A stretch of DNA of 64,000 nucleotides, from contig NC_067129.1 of the NCBI RefSeq assembly GCF_021347895.1, positions 30,975,690-31,039,689 of the forward strand, in the 5' to 3' direction. The DNA comes from Acanthochromis polyacanthus (lineage: Eukaryota > Chordata > Actinopteri > Pomacentridae). Below are positions 24,877 through 37,679 of the stretch, piece after piece. The first letter of the stretch is position 1. Each line of letters starts with the position of its first letter. The position numbers and the translations under genes were made by a program. Below the pieces are notes generated by a model, which saw only the letters and a program-made list of their open reading frames with translations, was not told where the DNA came from and searched no databases.

Positions 24877-24930
24877 CAATGGGATGAACAAATAATTATG
24901 TGATCACATGAGTTCAATGAAATCTTCATT
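24877..24930 (+). repeat. left arm of a 52-bp long-range inverted repeat
   Basis: It starts caatgggatgaacaaata and ends aatcttcatt. It is inverted at 27001-27052 with only a 2-bp indel over the whole length. Confidence 0.85.
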
Positions 24931-25326
24931 GAACATCTACTCCATCTACTGGTCCGAGAGTACAAAAGAGGACAAAACAGTTAATTCACATCTTAGATGA
25001 CGGAATGTTCTGACTTTTTCAGACTTTCCTTTCAATTAAAAGTATCTTCATGTTCTGTAATAACATAACGCTTCTACGTCTCGTCTCATATTTGGTTGTG
25101 GTTTTTTATGTTTCCTTTAGCTGCATCTTTTATGACACTTAAACAAATGGACTCAAAGAAAGAAACACAACACAGACACACAACACGGACACACACGAAT
25201 AACACATGCTTTCACAGGCCAAGCAAAAAATTACGTGCTGCTGAATGCTTGACTGCACTTTCTGTCCTCCTGTTTCACTTGTTTTTCTGGTGCACACACA
25301 CTTTTTTGTACATCCACTCACACTCA

Positions 25327-25414
<88 letters not shown>

Positions 25415-26555
25415 TTGCTGCCTCTCTTCTCTCACAGTCATTTAAGGTCCCAGCAGCCCTGATCAGATTTCAGAGTCAGCCGAGTGTGATGATACAGACG
25501 AGCTGCAGCTCAGCAAAACACCGAGCTCACGCCGCTTCCTTTCACTCTCTGCGGTGTGCGATTGTGTGTCTGCGTGTGTGTTTGTGCTGCAGTGTGTAGT
25601 CAGGAAAGAAGCCCACTCACCGGCCAAAAGCGTTTCCCACCTGAGATGGGAAGCATTAGCTGTTTAACAGAGCATCGGGGTCAAAGCCCTGCGCTGCTCC
25701 CCGACTTTCACCGACTGCTCAGTTTGAGTTCGAGAAGCTTTTCCACAAACGGCGTCGGATTAGGAAGCAGCTGAGACAAGGAGGCAGAAAAACACCCAAA
25801 AAAAAAATCACACTGGAAATTTCTGGCCTTGCACTTTGCTTGATGAAGGTGAGAGAGTTTCTTTGCGTGACTTTTAGGAGTGGGAGGTTTTCACCCGCTT
25901 TAGCGTGATTGCTTCCAGGGGGAACGTCTCAGGAAACTTTAATCTGCTCTCGTCTCACTGCAGATTGATTCTAGGTGCATGTAAACAGATGGAAATATTA
26001 ATCAAGGGGCTCCAATACATCTCTAATGGAACATGGCCATCAGCATCATGAAGTTCTCAATATGTGAAGTCATTTCATTTTAGTTGTTGGCTGCTTCAGT
26101 GAGTGCAGGACTTGTTCCAAAATACAATTTACATTTACAGATATCTTCTGAGGAAACTGAAGTGTGACCAGATTGCGTTTTGTTAATGGATGTTCATTGA
26201 ATTATTCTGAATTATTTCACACACTTGAGAAGAAGAAAATGACTCACTGGTCATCAATACAAACAAACAGGCAACTAAACAGTCTCCCAAAATGCATTAG
26301 CTTTAATAAAATTCATCTCCTGACTCAACCTGAATCATCAAAGTCTGATTCTCACCTGTCATGAGTTGCAACAATCCTGAAAACCTTGTTTATGTTGATT
26401 GTTAGTTTTAGGTTCATCTTTCGGCTTGAATGTCTTCAAACAAGCATAAAGACGCCTACAGAACAATCTTCTTGTTGTGGAAGTTCAGTGAGGTCAAGAG
26501 AGGACGAGGAGGCAGATACAGAGAGACACACTGGAGACTCTGATGACTTCGGCTG
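24931..26555. other. DNA inside the inverted repeat pair, no gene seen
   Basis: Apart from the CA microsatellite, the sequence looks low-copy. I see no transposase domain on either strand. Confidence 0.45.
25329..25412. repeat. (CA)n microsatellite
   Basis: About 40 uninterrupted ca dinucleotides. Thr/His repeat frames across it are artefacts. Confidence 0.97.
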
Positions 26556-26745
26556 GGAGTAAGGTTTACCGATATCAGGAGACGTGACACCGACGGAGCA
26601 GCAGTTCATGCAAGCAATGCCAGCATCAGTTCTGAGCATTCTCTCTGATCTCTGGGTATGCACTGTAGTTGAGAGAAGGTCAGATTTATATTTTAGACCA
26701 ACATGGAGACAACTATTCTGCTAGGTCACATCAGAATAGACAATA
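26556..26745 (-). repeat. dispersed repeat, copy A of a two-copy family
   Basis: About 180 bp similar to 45606-45785, sharing gcaatgccagcatcagttct and gagaaggtcagattta. On the minus strand both copies keep an open frame, with TQRSER, LRTDAGIA, CCSV and KPY shared. I do not recognise the protein. It could be a fragment of an unclassified mobile element. Confidence 0.7.
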
Positions 26746-27000
26746 TCTAACTTCCTGCAGTGTCTGCGTGTCTAAAGGCCATTACGACCTTAGAAAGAAG
26801 AAAGAGTAATTTTTCAAACACTTTTCAAAGCAGCTTCACACATGGACTGTCCTCACCTTCTGATTATTACCATCACTATGTTTAACTCTGGATTTCACAT
26901 TTCTACATGCATATTAAACATATGATAACACTTGGTTTAAATGGCAAAGATGGCAGATTATGAGTCTCTTTGGGCAGAATCACGTCTAAATCACAACTTT

Positions 27001-27052
27001 AATGAAGATTTCATTGAACTCGTGATCACATAATTATTTGTTCATCCCATTG
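27001..27052 (-). repeat. right arm of the 52-bp inverted repeat
   Basis: Reverse complement of 24877-24930, ending tgttcatcccattg. No clear target duplication flanks the pair. Confidence 0.85.
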
Positions 27053-27329
27053 GCTGGATATAAAGTCGGTCACATCAGCTGCAGGCTAAAAACTCAACTT
27101 GCTAATCTCTGCATCTTGTTGTTTCTCTGATTTTAGTTTCAGAACAGTTCATCGCTTCTATATTTCATGTGGACTTTCTGAGTTATTTCACAATAACTTT
27201 GTCATCATTGAATTGAGGTTCTGTCTCATTATTACATTTACTTTGTGTAAACTATACAACAGCCCCAGAACATGATACTGCCGCCACCATGCTTGGTGGT
27301 AGGTTTAGTGTTGTTGGGGTTCAAAAAAA

Positions 27330-28005
27330 AAAAAGACATCCCCAAGACAGTCTGAAACCAGTCCTAAAAAGGTCTAAAACCAGTACCAAATTAAGACTAA
27401 AATCAAACCTTTACGAATATTTTAACCCTCCTGTCGTCCTGCGGGTCAAATTGACTCGTTTTAAAGTTTTAAAAATGTGGAAAAAATATATATATTTTCA
27501 CAGTGAAACCTTCCACATTTTCAAAACTTTTTTAGGAAATTTTTAAACATTTTTGGTGGAAAAAAAATAAATTTAAAACATGTTTAAAGAACATTCAGAA
27601 AAAAATCAACCAAAATCCAGTGAATTTCGCTGTGAAATTTGGGGATTTTTTATTTTAAAAATTAAATCTTTTGAGGGAAACTTTTCAAGAATTTTCTTCC
27701 TGAAGATTTTGCAAATTTTTTATAAATTTGGAGAAATTTCTTTTGAACTTTTGGACTTTTTTCAGACAAGGCAACAACATTTTTTGGTAAGGACAACACG
27801 TGGGTTAAAAGTCCAAGACCTGTCCTAGACGGTCTAAAACCAGTCCTAATCCAGGACCAGATCCAGAGAAAAATAAATCCTGAACCAAATTTAAATCACA
27901 TCAAAAACAGTCTGAAACCAAGACTGAAACCAGACATAAACCAGTCCCAAAAAAGTCCAGAACCAGTCAACATACAGTCTGAAACCAGTCCAGAAGTACT
28001 TCTAG
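27330..28005 (+). repeat. agtctgaaaccagtcc-type tandem repeat
   Basis: Degenerate units near 20 bp, such as gtctgaaaccagtccta and ggtctaaaaccagtacc, lie on both sides of the inserted MITE (27330-27420 and 27805-28005). Confidence 0.7.
27426..27804. mobile_element. 379-bp TTAA-flanked piggyBac-like MITE
   Basis: The left end is ccctcctgtcgtcctgcg and the right end aggacaacacgtggg. The outer 15 bp match in inverse with four mismatches, and both sides are flanked by TTAA (27422-27425, 27805-27808). CCC ends plus TTAA are typical of piggyBac. The gggtcaaattgac motif near the left end is familiar from abundant fish MITEs. The interior is AT-rich with no transposase. Confidence 0.75.
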
Positions 28006-28861
28006 AAAACCCCAGAGCATGATACTGCCACCTCCATGCTTGATGGTAGGTTTGCTGTTATTGGGGTTAAAGGCCTCACCTTCTCTCCTCCAAACATATT
28101 TCTGATAAGTTTTTGTTCAATCTGACCTCAGAACTTTCCTCCAGAAGGCCTTTACTTTGTCCATGTGATCAGCAACTTTAAGGTTCTGCTTCTCGAGGAA
28201 GAACTTCCTTCTTCATGGATCCTCTCAGCTCATGTTGATGTAAAACCCTGTCCAGCAGCTTATCATTCTTTCAGACCTGCTTTCTGATGATTCTTGGTTG
28301 ACTCTTGACCTTCCTGACCAATGGTCTCTCAGCAGCAGGTGATAGTTTGTGTTTTCTTCCTGATGGTGGCAGTAACACAACTGGGCCATGAACTTTACAC
28401 CTACAAACAGATGATTTTGGGTTTCTGAAGCTGCTTTAAAATGGCTCCAAGTGATATTCTTTACATGTTCAAGTCAATAACTGCTTTTTCAGATCTTTCT
28501 TTGCTGAGCTTCTCACACTTTCCCACTGCCGTGTTTGTGGCTGAGTTTATTGAGTGTTTCAAAGGGGACCTATTTAAATTCACTCAGAGGAGACAACAAC
28601 TGTAGTAATCACTCACAAATAGTTCAGAGGTCACTAAAAACACAGATTGACACAGCTTCTCCAAAGCTGATTTGAGTTTCTGGATGTATGTTTTTGACCC
28701 AGCAGATCATGTCATATCATAATTGTTTCTTTTAACATGTTTCAGTGATTCCATCATAAAAAATCTGGAGTTATAGGATTCATGGGAAACCCAAGAATGC
28801 CGTGATATCCATGGTCTGTACAAGTGCATGTAAACCTTTGTTCACAACTGTATATGTAGTA

Positions 28862-29078
28862 TACACACGTGGACAAAATTGTTGGTACCCCTCAGTTAAA
28901 GAAGGAAAAACCCACAATTCTCACTGAAATCACTTGAAACTCACAAAAGTAACAATAAATAAAAATTTATTGAAAATTAAATAATCAAAATCAGCCATTA
29001 CTTTTGAATTGTTGATTAACATAATTATTTAAAAAAACAAACTAATGAAATAGGGCTGGACAAAAATGATGGTACCCA
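28862..29078 (+). repeat. left IR/DR of the Tc1 element
   Basis: Outer direct repeat tggacaaaattgttggtacc at about 28870-28889. Inner repeat tggacaaaaatgatggtacc at about 29057-29076. The whole arm is the near-perfect inverse of 30286-30500. On the transcribed strand it also provides an AATAAA (28966-28971), a possible poly(A) signal. Confidence 0.92.
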
Positions 29079-29082
29079 TAAC

Positions 29083-30219
<1,137 letters not shown>

Positions 30220-30285
30220 TCAATTAAATGACACACCTGAGTTAATCATGTCACTCTGGTCAAATAGTTTTCAATCTTTTATAGA

Positions 30286-30500
30286 GGTACCATCATTTTT
30301 GTCCAGGCCTGTTTCATTAGTTTGTTTTTTAAAATAATTATGTTAATCAACAATTCAAAAGTAATGGCTGTTTTTGATTATTTAATTTTCAATAAATTTT
30401 TATTTATTGTTACTTTTGTGAGTTTCAAGTGATTTCAGTGAGAATTGTGGGTTTTTCCTTCTTTAACTGAGGGGTACCAACAATTTTGTCCATGTGTGTA
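30286..30500 (-). repeat. right IR/DR of the Tc1 element
   Basis: Inverse of 28862-29078, with the inner repeat near 30286-30305 and the outer near 30473-30494. Only a few differences separate the two arms, suggesting a young insertion. Confidence 0.92.
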
Positions 30501-30502
30501 TA

Positions 30503-31090
30503 TGTAGTATACATGCTGTGTGGCTTCTGAATGCCCTGACTTGAAATATAGATTGGTTTTATTGGAATGTTTCCAGTATTTTGCAGCATTATTTTCTTGC
30601 CTGCGGACAAATTATAACTTTGCATGTTTAACCGACCTGCTGAGCAACAAAAACACTCTCTGGTTTGGGCTGCCGGTTAATTAGAAGTGGAAACCAGTTG
30701 AACGCAGCCTCCGTTTTACCTGTAATTGGCGCAAAAATGCTTACTTCCTCCTAAGCATCACAACAAATTATTCACAAACTCCAGAGCAGTAAAAGTAAAG
30801 CACTGCTAATAAAGTGTCTCCTTCCTTTGCTGGTTTGAAAATATCATGAATCATAAATTCACACTGAGCCTGCTTTGAGTGACACAAAGCTTCAGGCTTG
30901 ATTGGATTCTCTCTCCTCTTTTAGACACTTTGATTTTCTGTCACTACTTTGTCGCCCTCCATCACTTCTCCTCCGTCACAGCAGACCTCCTCCGTCTGTC
31001 ACTGAAAACCGTCCACAGGGACGACAGGACACGTGTCAATCATCGTGTTGCCTCAAGCTTTTAGCAAAAGAGCCCAGCAGCCATTTCACA
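30503..31090. other. low-copy DNA, no gene seen
   Basis: Unique-looking sequence of mixed composition. No exon or element end recognised. Confidence 0.45.
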
Positions 31091-31091
31091 C

Positions 31092-31126
<35 letters not shown>

Positions 31127-31153
31127 GTCTTTCTGTCTTTCTGTCTTTCTTTG
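31091..31153. repeat. (CTTT)n / (CTTTCTGT)n microsatellite
   Basis: Uninterrupted cttt units pass into ctttctgt units at the right end. Confidence 0.95.
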
Positions 31154-31634
31154 CAAAAAGCTGGCTGTCAGATGTCTCCATTATTCCCCCGCAGTGTTCA
31201 ACCTGAGCTGACCTATTTGATTCGAATGGGTGCTCATTTTGCACGCCAGGATACGATTGAAGGTCTCGGGGACAAAACCAAAGCTGAATCGGTGAAACTA
31301 ATGTTCCAGGGCCCAACTTCAGCCGAGTTGACGGATGGCTTCATTTAATTTTCCCTCGCTTGTGGAAGATGGCGCTTCAGCTGAGGTCGTGCACGTCCAT
31401 TTGCATCTGAGCGGATGAAATTCTACAAAAACTTGTTTTTATTTTTGTCTGAGAATGAAGAATCTTGCATGTGAGTGTTTGTGTGATCACGCTTCTGTAA
31501 TTCACAAACTTGAAGGAAATTCTTGGCCGACATGCATCAGAGACCTCAGCAAAAAACTGCTTCTGGAAATAATGAATCCTAAAAAAGCTTCCAAGGTCTG
31601 AAAACATGTAAAGCTCTCTAAATTTACTCACTGA
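31154..31634. other. low-copy DNA, nothing recognised
   Basis: No exon or repeat structure that I can support. Confidence 0.45.
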
Positions 31635-32325
31635 CATTAAAACAGCCTCAGAGCATGATACTGCCACCACCATGCTTGGAGCGAGGTTTGGTCTTCTTCG
31701 GGTTAAAGGTTTGACCTTCTCAGCTCCATACAGATTTATTGCCATTGTCCCCAAATAGCTCAGTTTTTGTTCCATCTGACCACAGAACTTTCCTGCAGAG
31801 GTCTTTTTTTGCCAACTTGTCAGTGGAGCTTTAAGGTTCTGCTTCTAGAGGAAGAACATCCGTCTTGCATGGCAGCGATTCAGCTCATGTTGATGTGACA
31901 CCAGGTCTGAAAACATGTCAAATCCTGAAAATTTAGCACAAGGCCTTGTTTTCTTGACCACTTTGGATGTGTATTTGGGGTCATTGTTCTGTTGAAATAT
32001 CTATGTCCAAGATCAACCTTCTGCTGATGGTTTTAGGTTGTCTTGAAGACTGTGGAGGTAATTCTTCCTCTTTGTTAGTCATTTTACTTAATGTAAAGCT
32101 CCAGTTCCACAGAGCATGATACTGCCACCACCATGCTTGATGGTAGGTTTGGTGTTCTTGGGGTTAAAGGCTTCATCTTCTCTCCTCCAAACATATTTCT
32201 GATCAGCTTTTGTTCTATCAGACCACAGAACTTTCCTCCAGAAGGTCTTTTGTTTGTCCATGTGATCAGCAGCAGACTTGAGTGGAGCTTTAAGGCTCTG
32301 CTTCTAAAACAAACTTCCTTCCTTC
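31635..32325 (-). pseudogene. two tandem Tc1 transposase fragments, minus strand
   Basis: Two glycine-box segments (agcatgatactgccaccacc at about 31654 and 32113) are each followed by the same downstream order: gggttaaaggcttcatctt-type sequence, tctgaccacagaactttcc, then a gtggagctttaaggttctg segment. So one part of a Tc1 gene is present twice, about 460 bp apart. Further pieces at 31940-32010 (tttggggtcattgttctgtt) are also Tc1-type. Stops and indels throughout. The second copy is split by the hAT-like element at 32326. Confidence 0.8.
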
Positions 32326-33972
32326 CAGTGGCGTATCCAGGACTTTTTTTACCGGGGTGGCCTTGATGGGACACAAAGCTAGTGTGGGGTGGCTATGGCA
32401 TAGCGGAGTTTAATGCCATGTACGCAGCCGACCACAGTTCAAATCCCAGTACTTTGCTGCATGTGACATCCCCTCTTTCTCCCATGATTTCCTGTCTTAT
32501 AAATGTTGAATAAAGGTGTCTATTCTGATTTATTTTTAAATTCCATTTCCCATTATTACATGGGCGTAACCACCATCTCAGAAGTGAAGGGGACAAATTT
32601 TTCAGAGCGATTTATCATTCTTTTACATTTAATTGCACCGTCCTTAGTGGCTAAAGAACCACATAATCCCTAACAGCCACAGTACAATACCAGGGGACCA
32701 ACTAGGCTAGTTCTTTAAACTATTAAGTATAAAACTTTAAACTATAAAATCTAAAGTTTTAGTGGCCAAACTCTAGTTGAGTTGACAACAATGTCCCTTG
32801 AACATCTACTGGACGAGTAGCCAAAGGTGCCAAACACTGAACATGAAATGATCAGTACTGCCTGGTTTCTCCCTGCAATAGATATCTTATTTTCAGGAAG
32901 TTATAATCTCTCCTTACCTGTAAAGACCCTACATCCTTGTCCCTGCTGCTGGCCTCTGATCCATCTCCTCCCTGACTCTGCTCTTTCTGTTATGGCAATA
33001 AACATAAAAAATGTGGTAAGAAAAATTCTGAAATAGCATTAGGAAGAGTAAAAATTGCAGTAGAATTTAACCTCAAAATCACTTTAACCCATAGATACAT
33101 ATTTTTTCTCAGCCACTTCTATATTTTTTCACCTCTGCAGACCCTGCATGGTCAACATTACTGCTGGCTCTGGTCCATCTCCTGCCTGACTCTGCTCTTT
33201 GTTATGGAAATAATCATTAAAAAATCTGAAAATCAAAATTCTTAGATAGAATTAGAAAGAGAAGGAGTAAATAAACAGTTGTAAATTTATACCATAGATA
33301 GCCTATTCTTTTTTCTCCTCCCTGACTCTCCTCTTTTGGGACCAAAAGACTTAAATACATGGAGAGCAATTGTGAGCACATCTTCTGCCCAGAAATGAAA
33401 GAGGACTGGGTTTATTCCAAGAATAAACTAATTAGCAGTAATGTAACAGAGGCAACAACATTTAAATTATTAACTAGCTTAACATATTGATATATTGCCA
33501 CGTTTTACCTTGTCATCATTTAGCTAACAAGTCTAACATTGTTTGCATCCAACAAGGTCACACAACTTACACGGTTTGTTTGGAAAAAACTGTGTAAAGT
33601 TTTTTGCTTCTTGCTGGCTCTGGCTGGTTTGCTAAACATTACTCCAGACGCACGTTCAGCACTGCTCAGCACAGCAGCACGTCTCCTGTGGAACACCTGC
33701 GTTAGCATGCGCTCATGGTGCGTTCAAAGACGGCTCGGGAAAACACGTTACTGGATGCTAATAACGGGTTTAGCTGTTGTAACGGCTGAAAAAAGTGCGG
33801 GGGACAGAGGGGACAGATGTGGAAAGTGCGGGGGACATGTCCCACGCGTACCCCGCGTCCGTTACGCCCATGTGACCAACTACCTATCAGATTTGGGGTG
33901 GCCGGAGGGGTGGCCAATGAGATTTCAGGGGTGGCCCCGGCCACCCCAGGCCACCCCCTAAAATCGCCATTG
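32326..33972. mobile_element. hAT-like insertion, 1647 bp, in a Tc1 relic
   Basis: Starts cagtggcgtatccagga and ends taaaatcgccattg, matching over the outer 8 bp except one base. Flanked by cttccttc (32318-32325 and 33973-33980), an 8-bp duplication typical of hAT. The Tc1 relic continues on the far side (gtgattcagctgatgctg), matching the uninterrupted paralogue near 31876. The tetranucleotide-like duplication sequence lowers certainty slightly. The interior contains a SINE and a second inverted pair, catgggcgtaac (32559-32570) and gttacgcccatg (33861-33872), without visible duplication. No intact transposase. Confidence 0.75.
32384..32540 (+). mobile_element. tRNA-derived SINE inside the hAT-like element
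   Basis: An A-box-like tggcatagcgg leads into a B-box-like agttcaaatcc (32436-32446). This is followed by tttgctgcatgtgacatcc and ccatgatttcctgtc and an aataaaggtg tail. This order matches a widespread fish tRNA-type SINE. Pol III promoter boxes are diverged, so it is likely inactive. Confidence 0.7.
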
Positions 33973-34060
33973 CTTCCTTCATTGCAGTGATTCAGCTGAT
34001 GCTGATGTGAAACCAGGTCTGAAAATATATAAAATACTTAAAATTTAGCAAAAAAAATTT
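33973..34060 (-). pseudogene. continuation of the split Tc1 relic
   Basis: cagtgattcagctgatgctg and accaggtctgaaaatat align with 31876-31925, showing the right flank of the hAT-like insertion. Confidence 0.7.
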
Positions 34061-35639
34061 GCAGTTTCCATGATAAGACCTCTAATACTTGTCAAAATTT
34101 CCTTCCAAGCTTTCAGGAGATTCATTCTCTGGTGATCATCAATGAGATGTTGTTATTTTGAGCCAGTTGATTGACAGAGTAACATTTTCCTCCTTAAATA
34201 CCATCAGTGTGGTATGGCTGCTCCTGTTACTATGGGTTTTTTAAAGGAAAGAACTTTTCCTGCTTTTACAGGAGTCCAATTTTCCTTCATATTCCTGAAT
34301 TTTCCTCAGAGATGTTGCTGATCAGAGTCCTTATTGAGTACCCTTTACATTCTGCACTATGAATAATCAGCCTTTATTTCTTTTAGTATGCTTGATGACG
34401 GCCCCTCACTCTTTGATTGTAAAGAACTGGTGTAAGAATCCAGGATGTGTCATGGCGTGCTGCATTACATTCATTCAGGAGGAAACTCTGTTTTATTTTT
34501 AGAAATAATACACATTTTACTACATTAAATTTAACTGTCAGCTGTAGTTGTTAGCTTTTGCAGGTTTTGCATACAGAAAGGCAGATTTCTTTCAGTTTTC
34601 AGATTTTTGCAGAAAAGTTGAATATTTATTACTTAATATTTTTAACTGTAAAATCCAAATTAGTCCAGTAAATTTGCACCGTGAATTGTTTTATGGAGTC
34701 TTTATTATAGCATTGTATTAGTTGGCATAATGTGCAAAACTAATAATCCTGTAGTGTTTTAACCACAGCTTTGAAATTAGTCTGGTGAGTTTGCATAATG
34801 TGCAAAGTTAATACTCATGTAGGGTAATAAATATAAAACTTTTTGGGGTGTTTTCTCTTATTTTACTAGTTTCATTCCATCATTGTGCAGTTGTTTTTAC
34901 TATATTCTTTCACTCTATTGCTACATTTCAGAGAGAAATATTGCTCTTTTTTACTGCTTTACATTTAACTTTCAGTTTTAGTAACTGGTAGCTGTGCAGG
35001 TCGTTTTATATAGAAAACATAAGATGAGATTATGAGCTTTTGTATGAAATGAGGCTGATTGCTTCCCTGATTTTCACATGAAACTGCACAGTTGTTGTTC
35101 TTTTGTGTTCTTAAAATTGTTGTTTGTCAAGAAAAATAATAAGATTAATATCCCAGATGTCTGTGCAGCAACTACAGATCGTGTCCTCTTCTACTACCAG
35201 CAGCAAACTAATGGATCCCATCTCAGAGGTCAACTCGCAGCAGAAACCTGATGCTCTCACTGCAGATAACTTCCTGCTGCAGTGGCGTGTTCCTGCCACC
35301 AGGTGTCGCATTAGAGTGGCGCATCAGACGTGGAAATGTTCTGTAACATGTCAGTTAACAGGAAGAAGGACACAACAATCATCACTGCCTCTGGTTTTAG
35401 CTGAAGTTTAAATGATTTATATACAGAACTGCATGAATGTTGCAGTGCAGCAGCTTTCAGTATTTATCATGAAAACAGGATTCACTCCACTACCCAGCAT
35501 GCACCTGTTTGTCACTGTGGGTGTGTTTGATTTGTGTCACCTGGTTATTAATTTTAAAAGATGCTCAACTATTTGAATGCATCTTTAGCATGGAGCTCAA
35601 AGGGAATCTTTGGATTTGTTGGGTTTTTATGTATATTTT
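34061..35639. other. AT-rich low-copy DNA, no gene seen
   Basis: Includes short internal similarities such as tttgcataatgtgcaaa near 34720 and 34790. No coding exon or element end recognised. Confidence 0.45.
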
Positions 35640-36260
35640 GGAAAGTGTTCACTTTAATCAATAACTTAAATTAATTAGAGTATATAATGTTGTCAGGTCA
35701 TGACTAAAATATGTGAGTTAATCAGGGAAATTAGTATAATTAATCATATTGTAGAGTTTAAACGCAATCAAAACAGTGTGGTAAAAGTGCATTATGTATA
35801 ATATTGTAGGGTCATAATTCTAATATGTAAATGAGTCTGTAAATTGTATAATTAGTGATACTTTAGAGTCACAAGTGCAACATTGATAATAGTCTGGAGA
35901 TGTTGTATAATTAATACTGTAGAATCTGAGCTGTAATATTTAAATCTTTTGCAGGAAATTGCATAATTAGTGATACCTAATTGCAACATTTACATTAATT
36001 GTGGGATCATAACTGTAACATGTAAATTAGACAGTAAATGTTCATAATTTCCAGGTTAATTATATTATTGTCAATATCATAGGGTCATGGCTGCAATATT
36101 AAAGTTCATCTGGGAAATTTGTATAATAATATTGTGGCATATAAGCCCTTTAGTTAGTCTAGTTAAAGTGCGTAATTCTAATATTGTAGGAGATATAATT
36201 AAAATACGTAAATTAGTGAAGTAAATTGTAAAACTAATATTATCACAGAGCTATAAGTGC
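35640..36260 (+). repeat. degenerate AT-rich tandem repeat, unit about 60 bp
   Basis: Recurrent motifs such as attgtagggtcataa, aatatgtaaattag and aaattgtataatta appear in the same order roughly every 60-70 bp. Strongly diverged. Confidence 0.55.
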
Positions 36261-36289
36261 ATTTAAGCTCTGCTCTGGAATCCATTAAT

Positions 36290-36450
36290 CACCACAGAAG
36301 TCTTTGTCATGGAGCCCCTTTACGAGCCAAACTCCCACAATGCTCTCTGTATGAGTTGAAAATAGTAGGAGGAGCCACTTTATCGACTTTTAAACATTAA
36401 GAGACTCCATCTTGTTGCACCAACAGGTACTGCAGCTAATCTACAAAACA
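36290..36450 (-). repeat. reverse-strand copy of the 144-bp family with extension
   Basis: cacagaagtctttgtcatgg, then cccacaatgctctctg and caacaggtactgcagctaat: the inverse of the 5480-5690 and 10795-10985 arrangement. Confidence 0.7.
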
Positions 36451-37679
36451 TTAACATGTATGTCTTCATTTATATATCTTATAAATATTAGCAACAATTA
36501 ATCGCTTAATCGTCACTCCTGATTCTACAAACAATGCAGGAAACTGCTGCTCCTGATCTCTGTGATTCATCATGTAGCTTTTAATCGTTTGTAACTTTGC
36601 TTCAGAGGTTGTTTTTCCTGTAGTTCAGGTGTAATATTGCAGCTGTCACCTTCCTCTGCAGTAGTTGCTGTTTCCTTCCTCTTTGTCCCTCCGTCTTCCA
36701 GCCTTTCATACAGTTTTGTTTCTCACATTATTGATTCTCTAATGTTTCGTTGATGGACTGCTTTGTGTTGGTCAGCGTTTTCACCAACTGCTGACGGAGA
36801 CGCCGCTGCCAGTTATTTCCACCTGCTCCGTCCTCCTGCACACGTCTTTCTCTGCAGAGGTTTTTCTTTTTTTATTTTCGTACCGAGTCAGAAAAAGCCG
36901 AACAAATGGAAGCCGGAGGGCGACGGCGGCCGTGACTGAAACACATGAGGGTGAAATGGAGCTGTTTGCATTCTCGTCTCAGAAGTCGCAGGAATCCAAA
37001 AAACTTTTAAGTGTACTTTCATTATTTTCACATTTTTAAAGGCAGAATTTTCATCCCTGTTTAACCTGATTTGCATCAAAAATCAAAGCTCCTTTTCTCT
37101 CTGAAAACCACCTACAGACTGAGCACAGGATGATCAAGAGAAAATACATGTGTTTGCCAAAAAATGTACCGAACGTCCACAAACAGGCTCAGAAGCGCTG
37201 ATGGTCCTGTAATTAGGCTCAGAGACGTTGATGTGAAGTTCTGCAGCTTTCAGACATCTAAGTTTTCAAATCAGGTTCATAATGAAGAGACACGTCTCAA
37301 TGATGTCTGTTTAAACAGTTTACTGAGTTCAGAGGCCAAATTTAAAAGTCACTCCACGAACAGAACACAACAAATCCATGTCTTGTGCTGTTTTGTGTCT
37401 CTTCTCTGTTTCTCTGTTTTTTACAGAAAATCTGACACATAATTCCTTTTTAACATCAACATTTCAGGTAAGGACTCAGGTGTTTAAACTGTAAATTCTC
37501 AGCAGGCTGTTAATTTGTTTAAAAAATAATTCTTTATAAAATTGACATTTCAAGTCGAGCGCTCGGGCGGGCTGAACCGCGTATCATGTTTTCTTCATGG
37601 AGGCAGCCACTTCGTATGATGTCATCAATCTCCTATCATTCCTGGCGACACGCGGCGACCTGGCGACCGTCTAAATCGA
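36451..37679. other. low-copy DNA, no gene seen
   Basis: Unique-looking sequence. No exon, terminal repeat or array supported. Confidence 0.45.

Larger units (their letters stand above)
27250..28850 (-). pseudogene. degraded Tc1 transposon (minus strand), with internal array
   Basis: Minus-strand reading gives Tc1 transposase pieces. The glycine box KHGGGSIM appears twice (near 27270-27295 and 28020-28045, from catgatactgccgccacc-type sequence). Upstream parts at 28100-28360 correspond to segments such as ACCATTGGTCAGGAAGGTC and GATCACATGGACAAAG. The element ends near 28850 with a terminus like that of salmonid-type Tc1 elements (gtgcatgtaaacc, then cacaactgta). Between the two glycine-box copies is a 20-bp-type repeat, agtctgaaaccagtcc, itself invaded by a small MITE. 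Many stops and deletions make it inactive. Confidence 0.8.

Noticed and set aside
25096..25599. 167-codon frame with a Thr/His repeat
   Set aside because: Its middle is the (CA)n microsatellite and its ends show no domain.
28851..28864. 14-bp direct repeat tatatgtagtatac at both ends of the Tc1 element, as a long target duplication
   Set aside because: Tc1 elements duplicate only TA. A TA insertion into tatatgtagtatgtagtatac explains the same arrangement.
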